Assembly (NCBI RefSeq): GCF_013697085.1
Contig: NZ_JACEFT010000029.1
Span: 1-51,665 of the forward strand
Direction: 5' to 3'
DNA length: 51,665 bases
Source: Billgrantia kenyensis
Lineage (GTDB): Bacteria > Pseudomonadota > Gammaproteobacteria > Pseudomonadales > Halomonadaceae
Shown here: positions 6,390 to 18,123 of the stretch, piece after piece
How the letters are laid out: each line of letters opens with the position of its first letter
Numbering within the stretch: the stretch's first letter is position 1
Made by a program: the position numbers and the translations under genes
Notes under the pieces: generated by a model
Told to the model about the DNA's origin: nothing
Seen by the model: only the letters and a program-made list of their open reading frames with translations
Databases searched by the model: none

Positions 6390-7919
6390 ATGGTGGTTCC
6401 TTACCTTCTCCTGAATAGAACAATGGTCATGACCAAAAGGGTCTCGCGCCGCTGGCGTCCGCGCTCATTGCTGCAGCTCGTGCTTCTCGCTTTCCTGGTC
6501 GTCATGTTGCCCTTGGGTGTCCTCATGTACCAGGCGGGCCAGGCCTTGTCCGAATTGTCTCGGCTGGCTGATGTCAGCGCCCGCCAGGCGGTGGAAGAGA
6601 GCCGTCGGGCCAGGGTCATGAGCAATCTTGCCGTCGAGATGGAGCGTAGTGCCCGCCAGTATGCGGTGCTCGAGCAGGACAGTCTGCTCGACCTCTATGC
6701 CGAGCGGCACGCCGAATTCCAGGAGCTGCTGTCTCAACAGCGCCGCTTCCTGCCGGGCGATTCGGATGTCATCGCTCTCGAGGAGCAGCTGATGCTGCTT
6801 TCCCATCTGCCCAATCTCGAGCCCGAGGCGCTCGAGGTGTGGCTGGCGCTGTTCGTTCCGTTCGCCGAACACACCGAAGCGATGCGGCAGGCCACCAGCC
6901 GCCAGATCGACGCCAGTATCGAGATGATCAGCGCCAGGGCGGATGCGGTGCAGTCGCGGCTATGGCTGCAGACCACCGCGCTGGTCTCAGCAAGCCTGCT
7001 GCTGATGCTGCTGTTCAGCTGGCTGATCATTCGCCCCGTACGCCAGCTCGAGCGACGTATCCTGAGCCTGGGCAGCGGTATCGAGACCAACGACCGCGAC
7101 ACCATCCAGGGGCCTGCCGAACTGGTTCAGCTCGGTGACAGGCTCGACTGGCTCTCGACCCGCCTCAGCGATCTCGAGGCGCAGAAACAGCAGTTCCTGC
7201 GCCACATGTCGCATGAGCTCAAGACCCCGCTGGCCAGCGTGCGGGAAGGCTCGGCCCTGTTGGCCGATGGCGTGGCCGGGGAGATGACGCCCCGCCAGCG
7301 CGAGATTCTCACCTTGATCGACGCCAGCGGCAGCGAGCTGCAGCGCCTGATCGAGCAGCTGCTCGACTATAACCTGCTGCAACACAACCAGCGCATCATC
7401 CTCGAGCAGGTGGACCTGGCAACGCTGGTCAAGACCACCCTGGCCAAGCACCGGCTGGCACTGGAACACAAGGGCATGCGGGTCACGGCGTTTGACGGCC
7501 CGCTGGAGTGGGTGGTGGATCGCAACGCCGTCGGGCGCATCCTCGACAACCTGGTTTCCAACGCCATCGCCTATGGAGAGGATGGCGGCGACTTGACGAT
7601 TCGCGCCCATGCCGGGCGCGAGCACCTGATCCTCGATGTGGCGAATACCGGTGAGCCCATCGCCGAGTACGACCGCCCGATGCTGTTCGAACCCTTCTAT
7701 CAGGGCCGTTCACGGCGCAAGGGGCCGCTCAAGGGGTCGGGAATCGGCCTCTCGGTGGCTGCCGACTGTGCCCGCATCCAGCGCGGCGGCCTGGCTCTGG
7801 TCGAAGACAAGGATTTCGATGTGTGCTTCCGGCTGACGTTGCCGCGTCAGTCGGTTCCTTTGACAAAAGAAAAAACGGAGCCCGCTGGAACGGGCATATG
7901 CGCAAGGAGCGGAGAATGA
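6390..7919 (+). CDS. glrK: Sensor histidine kinase GlrK (QseE/YfhK)
   Basis: This inner-membrane sensor kinase phosphorylates GlrR. An N-terminal TM helix (LLQLVLLAFLVVMLPLGVLM), a helical periplasmic domain of about 140 residues and a second TM helix are followed by a HAMP-like linker. Then come the H-box (RHMSHELKTPL, phospho-acceptor His) and an ATPase domain with N-box (LDNLVSNAIAYG) and GIGLSVA. The N-terminal region resembles enterobacterial GlrK. The ATG at 6390 has the best SD (AGGA 7 nt before). ATGs at 6423 and 6429 would give a terminus closer to E. coli GlrK, so the start is uncertain. The stop overlaps the next start in ATGA. Identity rests on the kinase-lipoprotein-activator gene order as well as sequence. 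Confidence 0.85.
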   Translation: MVVPYLLLNRTMVMTKRVSRRWRPRSLLQLVLLAFLVVMLPLGVLMYQAGQALSELSRLADVSARQAVEESRRARVMSNLAVEMERSARQYAVLEQDSLLDLYAERHAEFQELLSQQRRFLPGDSDVIALEEQLMLLSHLPNLEPEALEVWLALFVPFAEHTEAMRQATSRQIDASIEMISARADAVQSRLWLQTTALVSASLLLMLLFSWLIIRPVRQLERRILSLGSGIETNDRDTIQGPAELVQLGDRLDWLSTRLSDLEAQKQQFLRHMSHELKTPLASVREGSALLADGVAGEMTPRQREILTLIDASGSELQRLIEQLLDYNLLQHNQRIILEQVDLATLVKTTLAKHRLALEHKGMRVTAFDGPLEWVVDRNAVGRILDNLVSNAIAYGEDGGDLTIRAHAGREHLILDVANTGEPIAEYDRPMLFEPFYQGRSRRKGPLKGSGIGLSVAADCARIQRGGLALVEDKDFDVCFRLTLPRQSVPLTKEKTEPAGTGICARSGE

Positions 7920-8473
7920 AGAAGGCAAGAGTGTGCCTCTACGCAAGTGGCTTGGCGGTGGTGCTGGGCGGCTGCCAGTACCTGCCCGAACAGATGGGCA
8001 TGACCGAACCGGAAGAACCGGAGCCGCCTGCGCAAGCCTGCCATGAAGTGGAGCCAAGCTTTGAGGACAACGCCTGTCTGCTGCCCAGTTGGGTGGCATT
8101 CGGCCTGGAATCCCAGCGCGGTGACAGCCAATGGCGCCGCGATACCCTGGATGAGCTCAGCAACGATTACAGCCGGAGCGAGGCCGAGCGCGAGTTGGCG
8201 CGTGCCGTGGCCTTGGCCTGGGGCAGCGAACGCCAATGGCGCGAGGCCTCCGAGCTCTACCAGACCCATGCGCCAGCAGCGCCGGCCGACCTTCAGCTAC
8301 TGCTTCGCTATTGGCGCAATGAAGTCGAAGGGCGGCGTTCGCTGGCCCGCCAGAGCGCCGATGCAAGCGCTCGGGTGGCAGCCCTGCAGCAGGAAAACAG
8401 CGAACTCTCCGAAAAGCTCGAGGCGCTGTCCGCCATTGAGCAGAACATGAACTTGAGACAACAATCGCCCTGA
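7916..8473 (+). CDS. qseG: QseG/YfhG-like outer-membrane lipoprotein
   Basis: MKKARVCLYASGLAVVLGGC is a lipoprotein signal with lipobox LGGC. The mature protein of about 165 residues has a Cys pair (ACHEV, NACLLPSW) and a C-terminal coiled-coil segment (VAALQQENSELSEKLEALS). In E. coli QseG is the outer-membrane lipoprotein between glrK and glrR; it binds and activates the kinase. The start at 7916 has an AAGGAGCGGAG SD and overlaps the glrK stop by 4 nt, indicating translational coupling. Sequence similarity in this family is low, so the name relies mainly on context, length and lipobox. Confidence 0.75.
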   Translation: MKKARVCLYASGLAVVLGGCQYLPEQMGMTEPEEPEPPAQACHEVEPSFEDNACLLPSWVAFGLESQRGDSQWRRDTLDELSNDYSRSEAERELARAVALAWGSERQWREASELYQTHAPAAPADLQLLLRYWRNEVEGRRSLARQSADASARVAALQQENSELSEKLEALSAIEQNMNLRQQSP

Positions 8474-8493
8474 GCGAATGGGGAGAAAAAGAC

Positions 8494-9912
<1,419 letters not shown>

Positions 9913-9949
9913 AGCCGGCTTCGATGCCTGACTTCGATACTTGAAAGAG

Positions 9950-9980
9950 AGCGCCCGATGCCTGCCGCATCGGGCGCTTT
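9950..9980. terminator. Hairpin terminator between glrR and xseA
   Basis: A perfect 12-bp stem (9950-9961 with 9967-9978) has a 5-nt loop and TTT after it. It lies between two genes that converge on it and probably serves both. Confidence 0.75.
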
Positions 9981-10008
9981 CGTCAGCCTTTTTCGTCAGC
10001 TTTTTTCT

Positions 10009-11349
10009 TCACTTCAGGCGGCGCTTCACCTCCACCTTCAGCCGGCCTTCACCGAGCCGCGCGGTCAACGTCTGGCCGGGCTGAGTATCGCTTGCCCGGC
10101 GTATCACAGCGCCCTCGTCATTCTGCAGGATGGCATAGCCGCGCCCCAGCACGGCCAGCGGGCTCACCGCCTGCAGCTGGCGCGCCAAGCCGCCCAGGCG
10201 CTCGCGCTGCCGGGCAAGCTCACGCTGCGTCGCCTGCTCGAGCCGGGCCCGGAGACTGGCCAGGCGCTGCTCGGCGCGCTCGACCTCGCGCCGCGGGTGG
10301 CAGGCGCTGGTGCGTCGCTGCAGGTGGGTCAGCTGCTGGCGCTCGACCGCGAGCCGTGCACGCATGGCACGCTGCAGGCGGGCATCCAGCTCGCCCAGGG
10401 TACGACGGTGCTGCGCCAGCACCTCGCCGGGATGACGCAGCCGGGCGCGCAGGTGGTCGAGCCGCTGTGCCTCGCGCTCGAGGCGGGCCTGGGCGCAACG
10501 CTGGAGCTGGCTCTCGAGTCCCGTCAGGCGGCGCGCCAGGTCGCGCCTGTCCGGCACCAGCATCTCGGCGGCAGCCGAAGGCGTGGGCGCGCGCACGTCG
10601 GCGGCCAGGTCCGACAGGGTCACGTCTACCTCGTGGCCAACCGCCGACATCACCGGCAGACGCGAGTGAAAGATCGCCCGGGCCAGGTGCTCGTCGTTGA
10701 ATGCCCACAGATCCTCCAGGCTACCTCCGCCACGCGTCATCAAGACCACATCCTGCTCAGGGTCCAGCGCCTGCTGGCGATTGAGCAGGCCAAGGGCGGC
10801 GATCAGCGCTGGCGCGGCCTCGCGACCCTGCACCGGCACGGCGATCAGCGTGACCCTGGCCAGCGGCCAACGCGCCTTGAGCACCGCCAATACGTCGCGG
10901 ATCGCCGCGCCGCTGGGCGATGTGAGCACCAGCAGGTGGCGAGGCGGGCAGGGCAGGGGGCGCGAGTTGGCGAACACGCCTTCGGCAGAGAGGCGCTGCT
11001 TGAGCCGTTCGAGCGCCGCCAGCAGCTCGCCTTCACCGGCCAGCTGTACCGCCTCGGCAATCAGCTGGTAATCGCCTCGCGGCTCGAACAGCGACACCCG
11101 GCCGCGCACCCGCACGCGGTCGCCGTCGCGCATGGGGGCCGCCACGAAGCGGGCGCGGTTGCGAAACAGCGCACAGCGCAGCTGAGCCGAGGCGTCCTTG
11201 AGAGTGAAGTAGAGGTGCCCCGAGGCCGGACGCGACACGCCCGAGAGCTCGCCCTCGACCCATACCTCACCGATGCCCTGCTCCAGCAGCAGCCGGGCGC
11301 GGCGATTCACTTCGCTGACGGAAAGGGCGTTATCGGTGGGCGGCGGCAT
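10009..11349 (-). CDS. xseA: Exodeoxyribonuclease VII large subunit
   Basis: XseA with XseB degrades single-stranded DNA from both ends in recombination and mismatch repair. The 446-residue protein has the N-terminal OB-fold (VWVEGELSGVSRPASGHLYFTLKD), the catalytic region with the conserved ALxxRWP-type segment and RGGGSLEDLWAFN, and a long C-terminal coiled coil rich in Arg/Glu/Leu. I chose ATG 11349 (MPPPTDNALSVSEVNRR) with a GGAAG SD over a GTG 33 bp upstream, because the family begins just before the SVSEVN segment. Convergent with glrR; xseB is not in the window. Confidence 0.93.
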   Translation of the reverse strand: MPPPTDNALSVSEVNRRARLLLEQGIGEVWVEGELSGVSRPASGHLYFTLKDASAQLRCALFRNRARFVAAPMRDGDRVRVRGRVSLFEPRGDYQLIAEAVQLAGEGELLAALERLKQRLSAEGVFANSRPLPCPPRHLLVLTSPSGAAIRDVLAVLKARWPLARVTLIAVPVQGREAAPALIAALGLLNRQQALDPEQDVVLMTRGGGSLEDLWAFNDEHLARAIFHSRLPVMSAVGHEVDVTLSDLAADVRAPTPSAAAEMLVPDRRDLARRLTGLESQLQRCAQARLEREAQRLDHLRARLRHPGEVLAQHRRTLGELDARLQRAMRARLAVERQQLTHLQRRTSACHPRREVERAEQRLASLRARLEQATQRELARQRERLGGLARQLQAVSPLAVLGRGYAILQNDEGAVIRRASDTQPGQTLTARLGEGRLKVEVKRRLK

Positions 11350-11426
11350 GGGTGGACTTCCAGGACCTGACAAGAGCCCCACAGGCTAGCACGATGGTTT
11401 CGCCCTGGCATGCCCGAGCAACCACG

Positions 11427-11452
11427 AAAAAGCGCCGGGGCGAGCCCGGCGC
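11427..11452 (-). terminator. Terminator of the csbD / PRC-barrel unit
   Basis: Read on the minus strand, an 8-bp stem GCGCCGGG...CCCGGCGC with a 5-nt loop is followed by five T. It lies about 40 bp after the stop of the PRC-barrel gene. Confidence 0.8.
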
Positions 11453-11492
11453 AAGGTTGCGTCATGGGAGGGTTGCTTCGTTCGAACGGCTA

Positions 11493-12143
11493 TCAATCGA
11501 AGTCGTCGGCGATGTCCTCATCGGTGTACTCGGCATCGTCGTCGGCATCGTCACGATCAGTGCGATCCTCATCGACGCCATCGGTAGCACCCACGGTGTC
11601 GCCATCGGCCTCACCGTCGCGGAAGGCAGTGTCGCCATCGTCGCCCACGGCACCGGTGCCCGCGGTGCCGGTGGTCTGCCACACGCCATCCTCCTGGTCG
11701 CCGCGCTCCTGGTTGCGGCGGTCCTGCTCGTCGCCGAACCACTGCTCGTCATACTCGGGGAAGTTCTCGAGCTCATCCTCGGTGGCATCGACCAGAATGC
11801 GATGGGTCACCTGGTCCTGACCGAAGATGCCGTCATCGTCGCGGTCGGTTTCCATGGTGAAGTGCTCGATGCCCACGACAACGTCGTCGCCGCCCATGCC
11901 CCAGAAGCCACCGGCGCTGACGACCAGAGCGGCAACCTGACCGTCGTCATCCAGCAGGATGTTCTCGACGTTGCCGACTTCTTCATCGGTATCATCCACG
12001 TGGTAGACGTCGGCACCGATGATGTCATCGGCGGAGTAGAGGCCCTGTGCCGCTTGCGGGTCGTCCTGTGCAACGGCTTGGGTTCCGAAGGCGAGGCCAC
12101 CGGCAATGGCCGCTACCGCGATAGTCAGTGCACGCTTCTGCAT
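11493..12143 (-). CDS. Secreted acidic PRC-barrel domain protein
   Basis: The precursor has a Sec signal peptide (MQKRALTIAVAAIAGGLAFGTQAVAQ). A PRC-barrel domain follows (LYSADDIIGADVYHVDDTDEEVGNVENILLDDDGQVAALVV). The last approx. 90 residues are strongly acidic and low in complexity, rich in Asp, Glu, Gly and Thr. Such acidity fits a protein exposed to salt in a halophile. PRC-barrel proteins bind ligands or partners; no enzymatic role is suggested. The start at 12143 has an AAGGAGAG SD. It lies 69 bp after csbD on the same strand, with a terminator downstream, so the two may be co-expressed stress genes. Confidence 0.8.
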   Translation of the reverse strand: MQKRALTIAVAAIAGGLAFGTQAVAQDDPQAAQGLYSADDIIGADVYHVDDTDEEVGNVENILLDDDGQVAALVVSAGGFWGMGGDDVVVGIEHFTMETDRDDDGIFGQDQVTHRILVDATEDELENFPEYDEQWFGDEQDRRNQERGDQEDGVWQTTGTAGTGAVGDDGDTAFRDGEADGDTVGATDGVDEDRTDRDDADDDAEYTDEDIADDFD

Positions 12144-12212
12144 GATTACTCTCCTTGACCTGTCCTTAGACCTTGGATTGCTTTGGCTGCGCAAGCGTAA
12201 TAGCTTGTTTCT

Positions 12213-12410
12213 TCAGAGCTTGTTTGCCCAGTCGTCGACCTGGCGTTCTGCTTCCTCGCGCTCCAGGCCATAGCGCTTCTGGATCTTCCCGATCAGCTCA
12301 TCCTTCTTGCCGCCGACTTGATCCAGCTCATCATCGGTAAGCTCACCCCAACTGGTGCGGGCCTTACCTTTTACTTCCTTCCATTTGCCTTCGATCTGAT
12401 CCCAATTCAT
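12213..12410 (-). CDS. CsbD family stress protein
   Basis: This 65-residue soluble, highly charged protein has the full CsbD signature: MNWDQIEGKWKEVKGKARTSWGELTDDEL, then a Gly-Lys turn and a helix ending EAERQVDDW. CsbD-type proteins (YjbJ in E. coli) are abundant in stationary phase and stress; the molecular role is unknown. A strong SD (AAGGAGTGACG) fixes the start. Confidence 0.92.
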   Translation of the reverse strand: MNWDQIEGKWKEVKGKARTSWGELTDDELDQVGGKKDELIGKIQKRYGLEREEAERQVDDWANKL

Positions 12411-12555
12411 CTTGCGTCACTCCTTTCCTTGAGTGGACCCGTCGTGCACTTCTCAACCTAGATCACGTTCTTGCCGCTGTAAGTTAAAGTCGGTGTCGGA
12501 CTGTGTCGAAGAGTAATTAGGAAATGGCGATAGGGCGGAGCGATGGAGGCAGTGA

Positions 12556-14142
<1,587 letters not shown>

Positions 14143-14165
14143 CCGCCAGCTCGAAAGAAACAAAC

Positions 14166-14187
14166 GCGGCGGGACTCATCCCGCCGC
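14166..14187 (+). other. guaB-guaA intercistronic hairpin
   Basis: An 8-bp GC stem (14166-14173 with 14180-14187) with a 6-nt loop is followed by ACGCTTTT. It looks like a leaky terminator that would lower guaA relative to guaB transcription. Confidence 0.5.
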
Positions 14188-14247
14188 ACGCTTTTCAGAC
14201 GCCTTGCCCTTGGCCCGCCGCCATACGCTGCCAGTAGAGACGACCCG

Positions 14248-15822
14248 ATGACCGACATTCACGCCCACAAGATCCTCATCCTCGACTTCGGCTCCCAGTA
14301 CACCCAACTGATCGCCCGCCGCGTGCGCGAGATCGGCGTGTACTCCGAAGTGCGCGCCTTCGATATCACCGAGGAAGAGATCCGCGAATACGCCCCCAAC
14401 GGCATCATCCTCTCCGGCGGCCCGGAATCCACCGTGACGGCGGGTTCGCCCCGTGCGCCGGAGTGCGTGTTCGAGATGGGCCTGCCGGTGCTGGGCATCT
14501 GCTACGGCATGCAAACCATGGCGGTGCAGCTCGGCGGCGCCGTGGAGGGCTCCAACAAGCAGGAATTCGGCTACGCCCAAGTCAAGGTCGACAGCGACGA
14601 CGACCTGTTCCGCGACATCAAGGACCACGTGGACCACGACGGCAAGGCGCTGCTCGACGTGTGGATGAGCCACGGCGACAAGGTGGCCCGCGCGCCGGAG
14701 CCCTTCACCGTGACCGCCTCCACCCCCAGCTGCCCCATCGCCGCCATGACCTGGCCCGAGAAGCGCTTCTACGCCGTACAGTTCCACCCCGAGGTTACCC
14801 ACACCCTGCAAGGCATGCGTATCCTCGAGCACTTCGTGGTCGGCATCTGTGGCGCCGAGAAACTCTGGACCCCGGCGCGCATCATCGAAGATCAGATCGC
14901 CCGCGTGCGCGACCAGGTGGGCGATCGCCACGTGCTGCTCGGCCTCTCCGGCGGCGTGGACTCCTCGGTGGTGGCGGCGCTGCTGCACAAGGCCATCGGC
15001 GACCAGCTGACCTGCGTGTTCGTCGATAACGGCCTGCTGCGCAAGAACGAAGGCGACCAGGTGATGGAAACCTTCGCCCGCCACATGGGCGTGAAGGTGA
15101 TCCGCGTGGACGCCGAAGAGCTGTTCCTCGGCAAGCTCGAAGGCGAGAATGACCCGGAAACCAAGCGCAAGATCATCGGCAACACCTTCATCGACGTGTT
15201 CGATGAAGAGGCCAGCAAGATCGAGGGCGTCGACTTCCTGGCCCAGGGCACCATCTACCCCGACGTGATCGAATCCGCCGCCAGCAAGACCGGCAAGGCC
15301 CACGTGATCAAGTCGCACCACAACGTCGGCGGCCTGCCCGAGACCATGAAGCTGCAACTGGTCGAACCGCTGCGCGAACTGTTCAAGGACGAAGTGCGCA
15401 AGCTCGGCCTGGAACTCGGCCTGCCCTACGACATGGTGTACCGCCACCCCTTCCCGGGGCCGGGTCTGGGCGTGCGCATCCTCGGCGAAGTGAAGAAGGA
15501 GTATGCCGACATCCTGCGCGAAGCCGACGCCATCTTCATCGAAGAACTGCACAACGCCGACTGGTACCACAAGACCAGCCAAGCCTTCGCCGTGTTCCTG
15601 CCGGTCAAGTCAGTCGGCGTGGTCGGCGACGGCCGCCGCTACGAATGGGTCATCGCCCTGCGCGCCGTGGAAACCATCGACTTCATGACCGCACGCTGGG
15701 CGCACCTGCCGTATGAGCTGCTTGAAAAGGTCTCCAACCGCATCATCAACGAGATCCGCGGCGTCTCCCGCGTGACGTATGACGTCAGCAGCAAGCCTCC
15801 CGCAACGATCGAGTGGGAGTGA
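14248..15822 (+). CDS. guaA: GMP synthase (glutamine-hydrolysing)
   Basis: GuaA aminates XMP to GMP using glutamine and ATP. The N-terminal class I glutamine amidotransferase domain (about 1-200) has the nucleophile motif GICYGMQ and the catalytic HPEVTHT. The ATP-pyrophosphatase domain shows the P-loop LSGGVDSSV. The C-terminal dimerisation domain ends in the invariant KPPATIEWE. Length (524) matches the family. It is the second gene of guaBA and is followed by a strong terminator, beyond which base composition changes to that of the accessory block. Confidence 0.97.
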   Translation: MTDIHAHKILILDFGSQYTQLIARRVREIGVYSEVRAFDITEEEIREYAPNGIILSGGPESTVTAGSPRAPECVFEMGLPVLGICYGMQTMAVQLGGAVEGSNKQEFGYAQVKVDSDDDLFRDIKDHVDHDGKALLDVWMSHGDKVARAPEPFTVTASTPSCPIAAMTWPEKRFYAVQFHPEVTHTLQGMRILEHFVVGICGAEKLWTPARIIEDQIARVRDQVGDRHVLLGLSGGVDSSVVAALLHKAIGDQLTCVFVDNGLLRKNEGDQVMETFARHMGVKVIRVDAEELFLGKLEGENDPETKRKIIGNTFIDVFDEEASKIEGVDFLAQGTIYPDVIESAASKTGKAHVIKSHHNVGGLPETMKLQLVEPLRELFKDEVRKLGLELGLPYDMVYRHPFPGPGLGVRILGEVKKEYADILREADAIFIEELHNADWYHKTSQAFAVFLPVKSVGVVGDGRRYEWVIALRAVETIDFMTARWAHLPYELLEKVSNRIINEIRGVSRVTYDVSSKPPATIEWE

Positions 15823-15870
15823 GGCAGGCCTAGGCAGAACGCCTGACGCGGCTAGGCTGACCGAGATCAA

Positions 15871-15901
15871 GGGCTTACCATTTGGTAAGCCCGTTTTCTT
15901 T
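15871..15901 (+). terminator. guaBA terminator
   Basis: A perfect 9-bp stem GGGCTTACC...GGTAAGCCC with an ATTT loop is followed by GTTTTCTTT. Confidence 0.9.
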
Positions 15902-15933
15902 GCATTTCGTTACAGGGTTTTGTTTACTCGGGT

Positions 15934-15960
15934 TAAGGTCGCCGAGACGACCGCCGATAG
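15934..15960 (+). promoter_or_regulatory. FliA (sigma-28)-type promoter without a flagellar gene
   Basis: TAAGGTCG-N11-GCCGATAG compares with the sigma-28 consensus TAAAGTTT-N11-GCCGATAA. The -10 matches 7 of 8, the -35 about 5 of 8, and the spacer is exact. The next gene is the cassette protein, 226 bp downstream, which is not flagellar. The promoter may be left from a motility or chemotaxis gene displaced by the accessory block. Confidence 0.45.
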
Positions 15961-16186
15961 AACAGGTAGGTACAACGCAGACAGGGCTGTCGCAGGGAAA
16001 GGATGTCATCCCCGGGCGGTAGCGTGCTTTGTCAGATAAAGGCAGCTTTATTCGTTAATTTACCTTTGGAATTAATTGGGTGAAATCTTAGTGCAGACGA
16101 CCCAAAGCGGCCATGGGCAAAGGCAGCATACGCGTTCATCCGATATCAAACCATGTAATCTAATAACAACTACACGAAAGGAAGAT
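15961..16186. other. Non-coding stretch at the left edge of the accessory block
   Basis: No convincing gene is present. It contains the downstream region of the FliA-like promoter and a small hairpin-forming GACAGGGCTGTC. It also holds the motif GACGACCCAAA-N3-GCCATGG at 16096-16116, which recurs in direct orientation at 24097-24118 near the right edge of the block. Composition shifts to AT-rich from about 16020. Confidence 0.5.
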
Positions 16187-16780
16187 ATGAAATTACCTAT
16201 TATTCTTTCCGCTATTTTATTTGTAGTAGCAACGATGGCTATATTTTGGGTTGCAAGTCAGAGTTTTGATGCCGCGGATAAAACTACAATTATAGTCTAT
16301 ATTGTTACCGCTTTAGGTGGCTTGGTCTCGGCGGTGTTTGTTGTGTACGGGTATTTTGTGAATTTATCAGTATTTAAAGAATCTCAGAAACCGAAGCTCC
16401 TCTTGCAAGTACACAACGACCGACGAACCCTCGAAGGAACGAGTGTAAACGTTCACCAAACTGTCTTGCAGTATGCAAATTTGAGCCAAAACGAATGCCG
16501 CGGGCTCAATCTAGAGCTATCTTTGGTAAGCGATAGTGAGGTTATCAGAATTCCAAGTTTGTTTTCAAACAGTATGAATATTGGTCCAAATGATAGCAGA
16601 ACACGGGATTTTCCTACATTGGTTTATTTTCGTGAGAACGGCATTCCAGCAGCTGTAATAAAAAATCTCGAAAAATACAAATTGAGGGCTGGTTATTCGT
16701 ATGCAATCATGGGCGAAAAAGTTAGTAGTTATTATGACTACGCTTGGAATCCAAAAAAGGAATGGTGGTATATTGTATAA
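16187..16780 (+). CDS. Cassette-borne membrane protein of unknown function
   Basis: The 197-residue protein starts MKLPIILSAILFVV, with a strong SD (AAAGGAAG). It has two N-terminal TM helices (about 1-23 and 33-60) and a soluble C-terminal domain of about 130 residues of mixed strands, ending KKEWWYIV. I do not recognise a family. The gene is AT-rich, unlike guaA. Its TAA stop lies within the left core of an integron attC-like site, as is typical of mobile gene cassettes. It is probably a small envelope-associated accessory protein acquired through an integron. Confidence 0.75.
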   Translation: MKLPIILSAILFVVATMAIFWVASQSFDAADKTTIIVYIVTALGGLVSAVFVVYGYFVNLSVFKESQKPKLLLQVHNDRRTLEGTSVNVHQTVLQYANLSQNECRGLNLELSLVSDSEVIRIPSLFSNSMNIGPNDSRTRDFPTLVYFRENGIPAAVIKNLEKYKLRAGYSYAIMGEKVSSYYDYAWNPKKEWWYIV

Positions 16781-16834
16781 CAAGCCGCGCCACTCGGACG
16801 CACTAATGTGCGCCGGTGCGCTCTGACGTTAACT
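16775..16834. repeat. attC-like integron recombination site
   Basis: The about 60-bp imperfect palindrome begins at TATAACAAG, which includes the gene stop, and ends at GACGTTAAC. The arms pair as GCGC-CACTCGG-A-CGCAC against GCGC-ACC-GG-CGCAC (complement). There are two unpaired bases on one arm only and a TAAT apical loop. This asymmetry, the AAC/GTT outer cores, the length and the stop codon inside the site are the features of attC. The outer cores deviate from RYYYAAC/GTTRRRY beyond AAC/GTT, and no integrase or second site is nearby. Confidence 0.6.
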
Positions 16835-16887
16835 TTTAAAGGCTGTTTGTGTGCCTTGTTCAAAATAAAAGGCGGCGATATTTTTGT

Positions 16888-18123
16888 ATGATAGCAGAGA
16901 CTATTGATAGGGAAGCTGGGGACTCTGGAAAAGGCTTTAGATTACAGCTCATAAGGGCGATAAAGCTGATGCTTAAGACAATTAGCCAGGATACAAACAC
17001 TGTATTTTTTACTGCGGTTGAAAATCTTGAAGATGTCTCGCATCAGACTATCGTCGCTGGGGAAGTTAGCAATTATTTTGAAGAGGACAAGAATTATGAT
17101 TTGAATGGGAATTTTACAATCTTCAGTCCGCCGGTTATCAATACCTTAGTCAGTTTTTTTGATATTTATGTGGACCAGTTTCGCACCAGTGATAAGGTTT
17201 ACTTGGGCTTTTATACAACAAGAAATATTGGGAAAGAGAGAAAATCAAAACTCGATAGCGGTCAAGAAATAACTCTTCCCGATAAACCAATATTAGAAAT
17301 TCTTCAGTCGTTAGGTGATGCTTCAGACGAGGTGGTTGGTTTAGTAAAAGACGTTCTTGTTGAAGAGTACGCGTCGCAATATAAAGATAAATGCAAATCA
17401 GGGAACTTGGAAACACTTCAAGGTCTAGCTATTGATAGATTTAAGGAGTTTTTGAGCAAAATATCGTGGTATTTCGGTCAGGAAGATGAGGATGCACTCA
17501 AGCAGACGGTTTTGAAAAATATTGAGACCTCACCCCTTCATAATAATGCGCACATAGGCAAAGAAAACATAATATTTTGCTTGCTAATGGATAAGTTGAG
17601 TGAAAGACAAAATAGTAAAAATTTAGTTGATAAATTGGTTCATAGCTCAGATGTGAAACTAATTTTTAAAGAAGCAGAGTCTCAAATCCCGGATGAAAGC
17701 ATTGATCCTACATGGCGCTATATTGCTGAGTTAGAAAAGGATGTGACCGACAAGCGAAACCTGAAACAAAAGGTGCTTTCAGTAATAGAGGATATTTCAG
17801 ATCGTCGAATCAAACTGTTGGCAAGGAAAGCAAGTGGATCTAAGTATGAAGAGCGAGAGGCAGACAAGTCTTTCTTGTCTTTGAAGTATCGTGTTTTTGA
17901 AGCTTGTGAGGAATATTTTTCAAATGATAGATATGAAGCGCCTGGAAGCGGGGATGATTTAGATGCAGTTCTTAAAGTCCTTGTATCTAAAGCTGTAGAC
18001 GATATTTCTAAGTTAAAAGCTGATTATAAATATACGATTTCCAATGATAAAACAATAGAGGGAGTTATTTGGAATCTTTTTGATGAATGTTTTTTAGCTT
18101 TTGATGAGTGTAGCGATGAGTGA
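16888..18123 (+). CDS. Lamassu/ABC-three-component effector (LmuA/DdmA-like)
   Basis: This 411-residue protein is the first gene of an overlapping three-gene operon. The N-terminal about 130 residues resemble the Cap4/DUF4297 nuclease-like domain of Lamassu effectors, with a GKGFRLQLIRAIKLML helix, then VENLEDV and an ExK (FEEDKNYD) that could supply PD-(D/E)XK residues. FYTTRNIGKERK and a long helical C-terminal region for complex assembly follow. Lamassu (DdmABC in Vibrio cholerae) couples an SMC-like sensor to such an effector against phage and plasmids. The ATG at 16888 has a weak SD; a GTG at 16849 is an alternative. The genes are markedly AT-rich, so recently acquired. The family is inferred from architecture. 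Confidence 0.65.
   Translation: MIAETIDREAGDSGKGFRLQLIRAIKLMLKTISQDTNTVFFTAVENLEDVSHQTIVAGEVSNYFEEDKNYDLNGNFTIFSPPVINTLVSFFDIYVDQFRTSDKVYLGFYTTRNIGKERKSKLDSGQEITLPDKPILEILQSLGDASDEVVGLVKDVLVEEYASQYKDKCKSGNLETLQGLAIDRFKEFLSKISWYFGQEDEDALKQTVLKNIETSPLHNNAHIGKENIIFCLLMDKLSERQNSKNLVDKLVHSSDVKLIFKEAESQIPDESIDPTWRYIAELEKDVTDKRNLKQKVLSVIEDISDRRIKLLARKASGSKYEEREADKSFLSLKYRVFEACEEYFSNDRYEAPGSGDDLDAVLKVLVSKAVDDISKLKADYKYTISNDKTIEGVIWNLFDECFLAFDECSDE

Noticed and set aside
5854..6414. 186-codon plus-strand frame starting GTG near the sigma-54 start site
   Set aside because: Runs through a strong intrinsic terminator, shows no domain and has biased, unnatural composition. The region is better explained as structured RNA.
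9958..11370. 470-codon plus-strand frame
   Set aside because: Exact antisense of xseA, rich in His/Arg/Gln as mirror frames are; no family features.
14176..15582. 468-codon minus-strand frame over guaA
   Set aside because: Antisense of GMP synthase; long only because of GC-rich codon bias.
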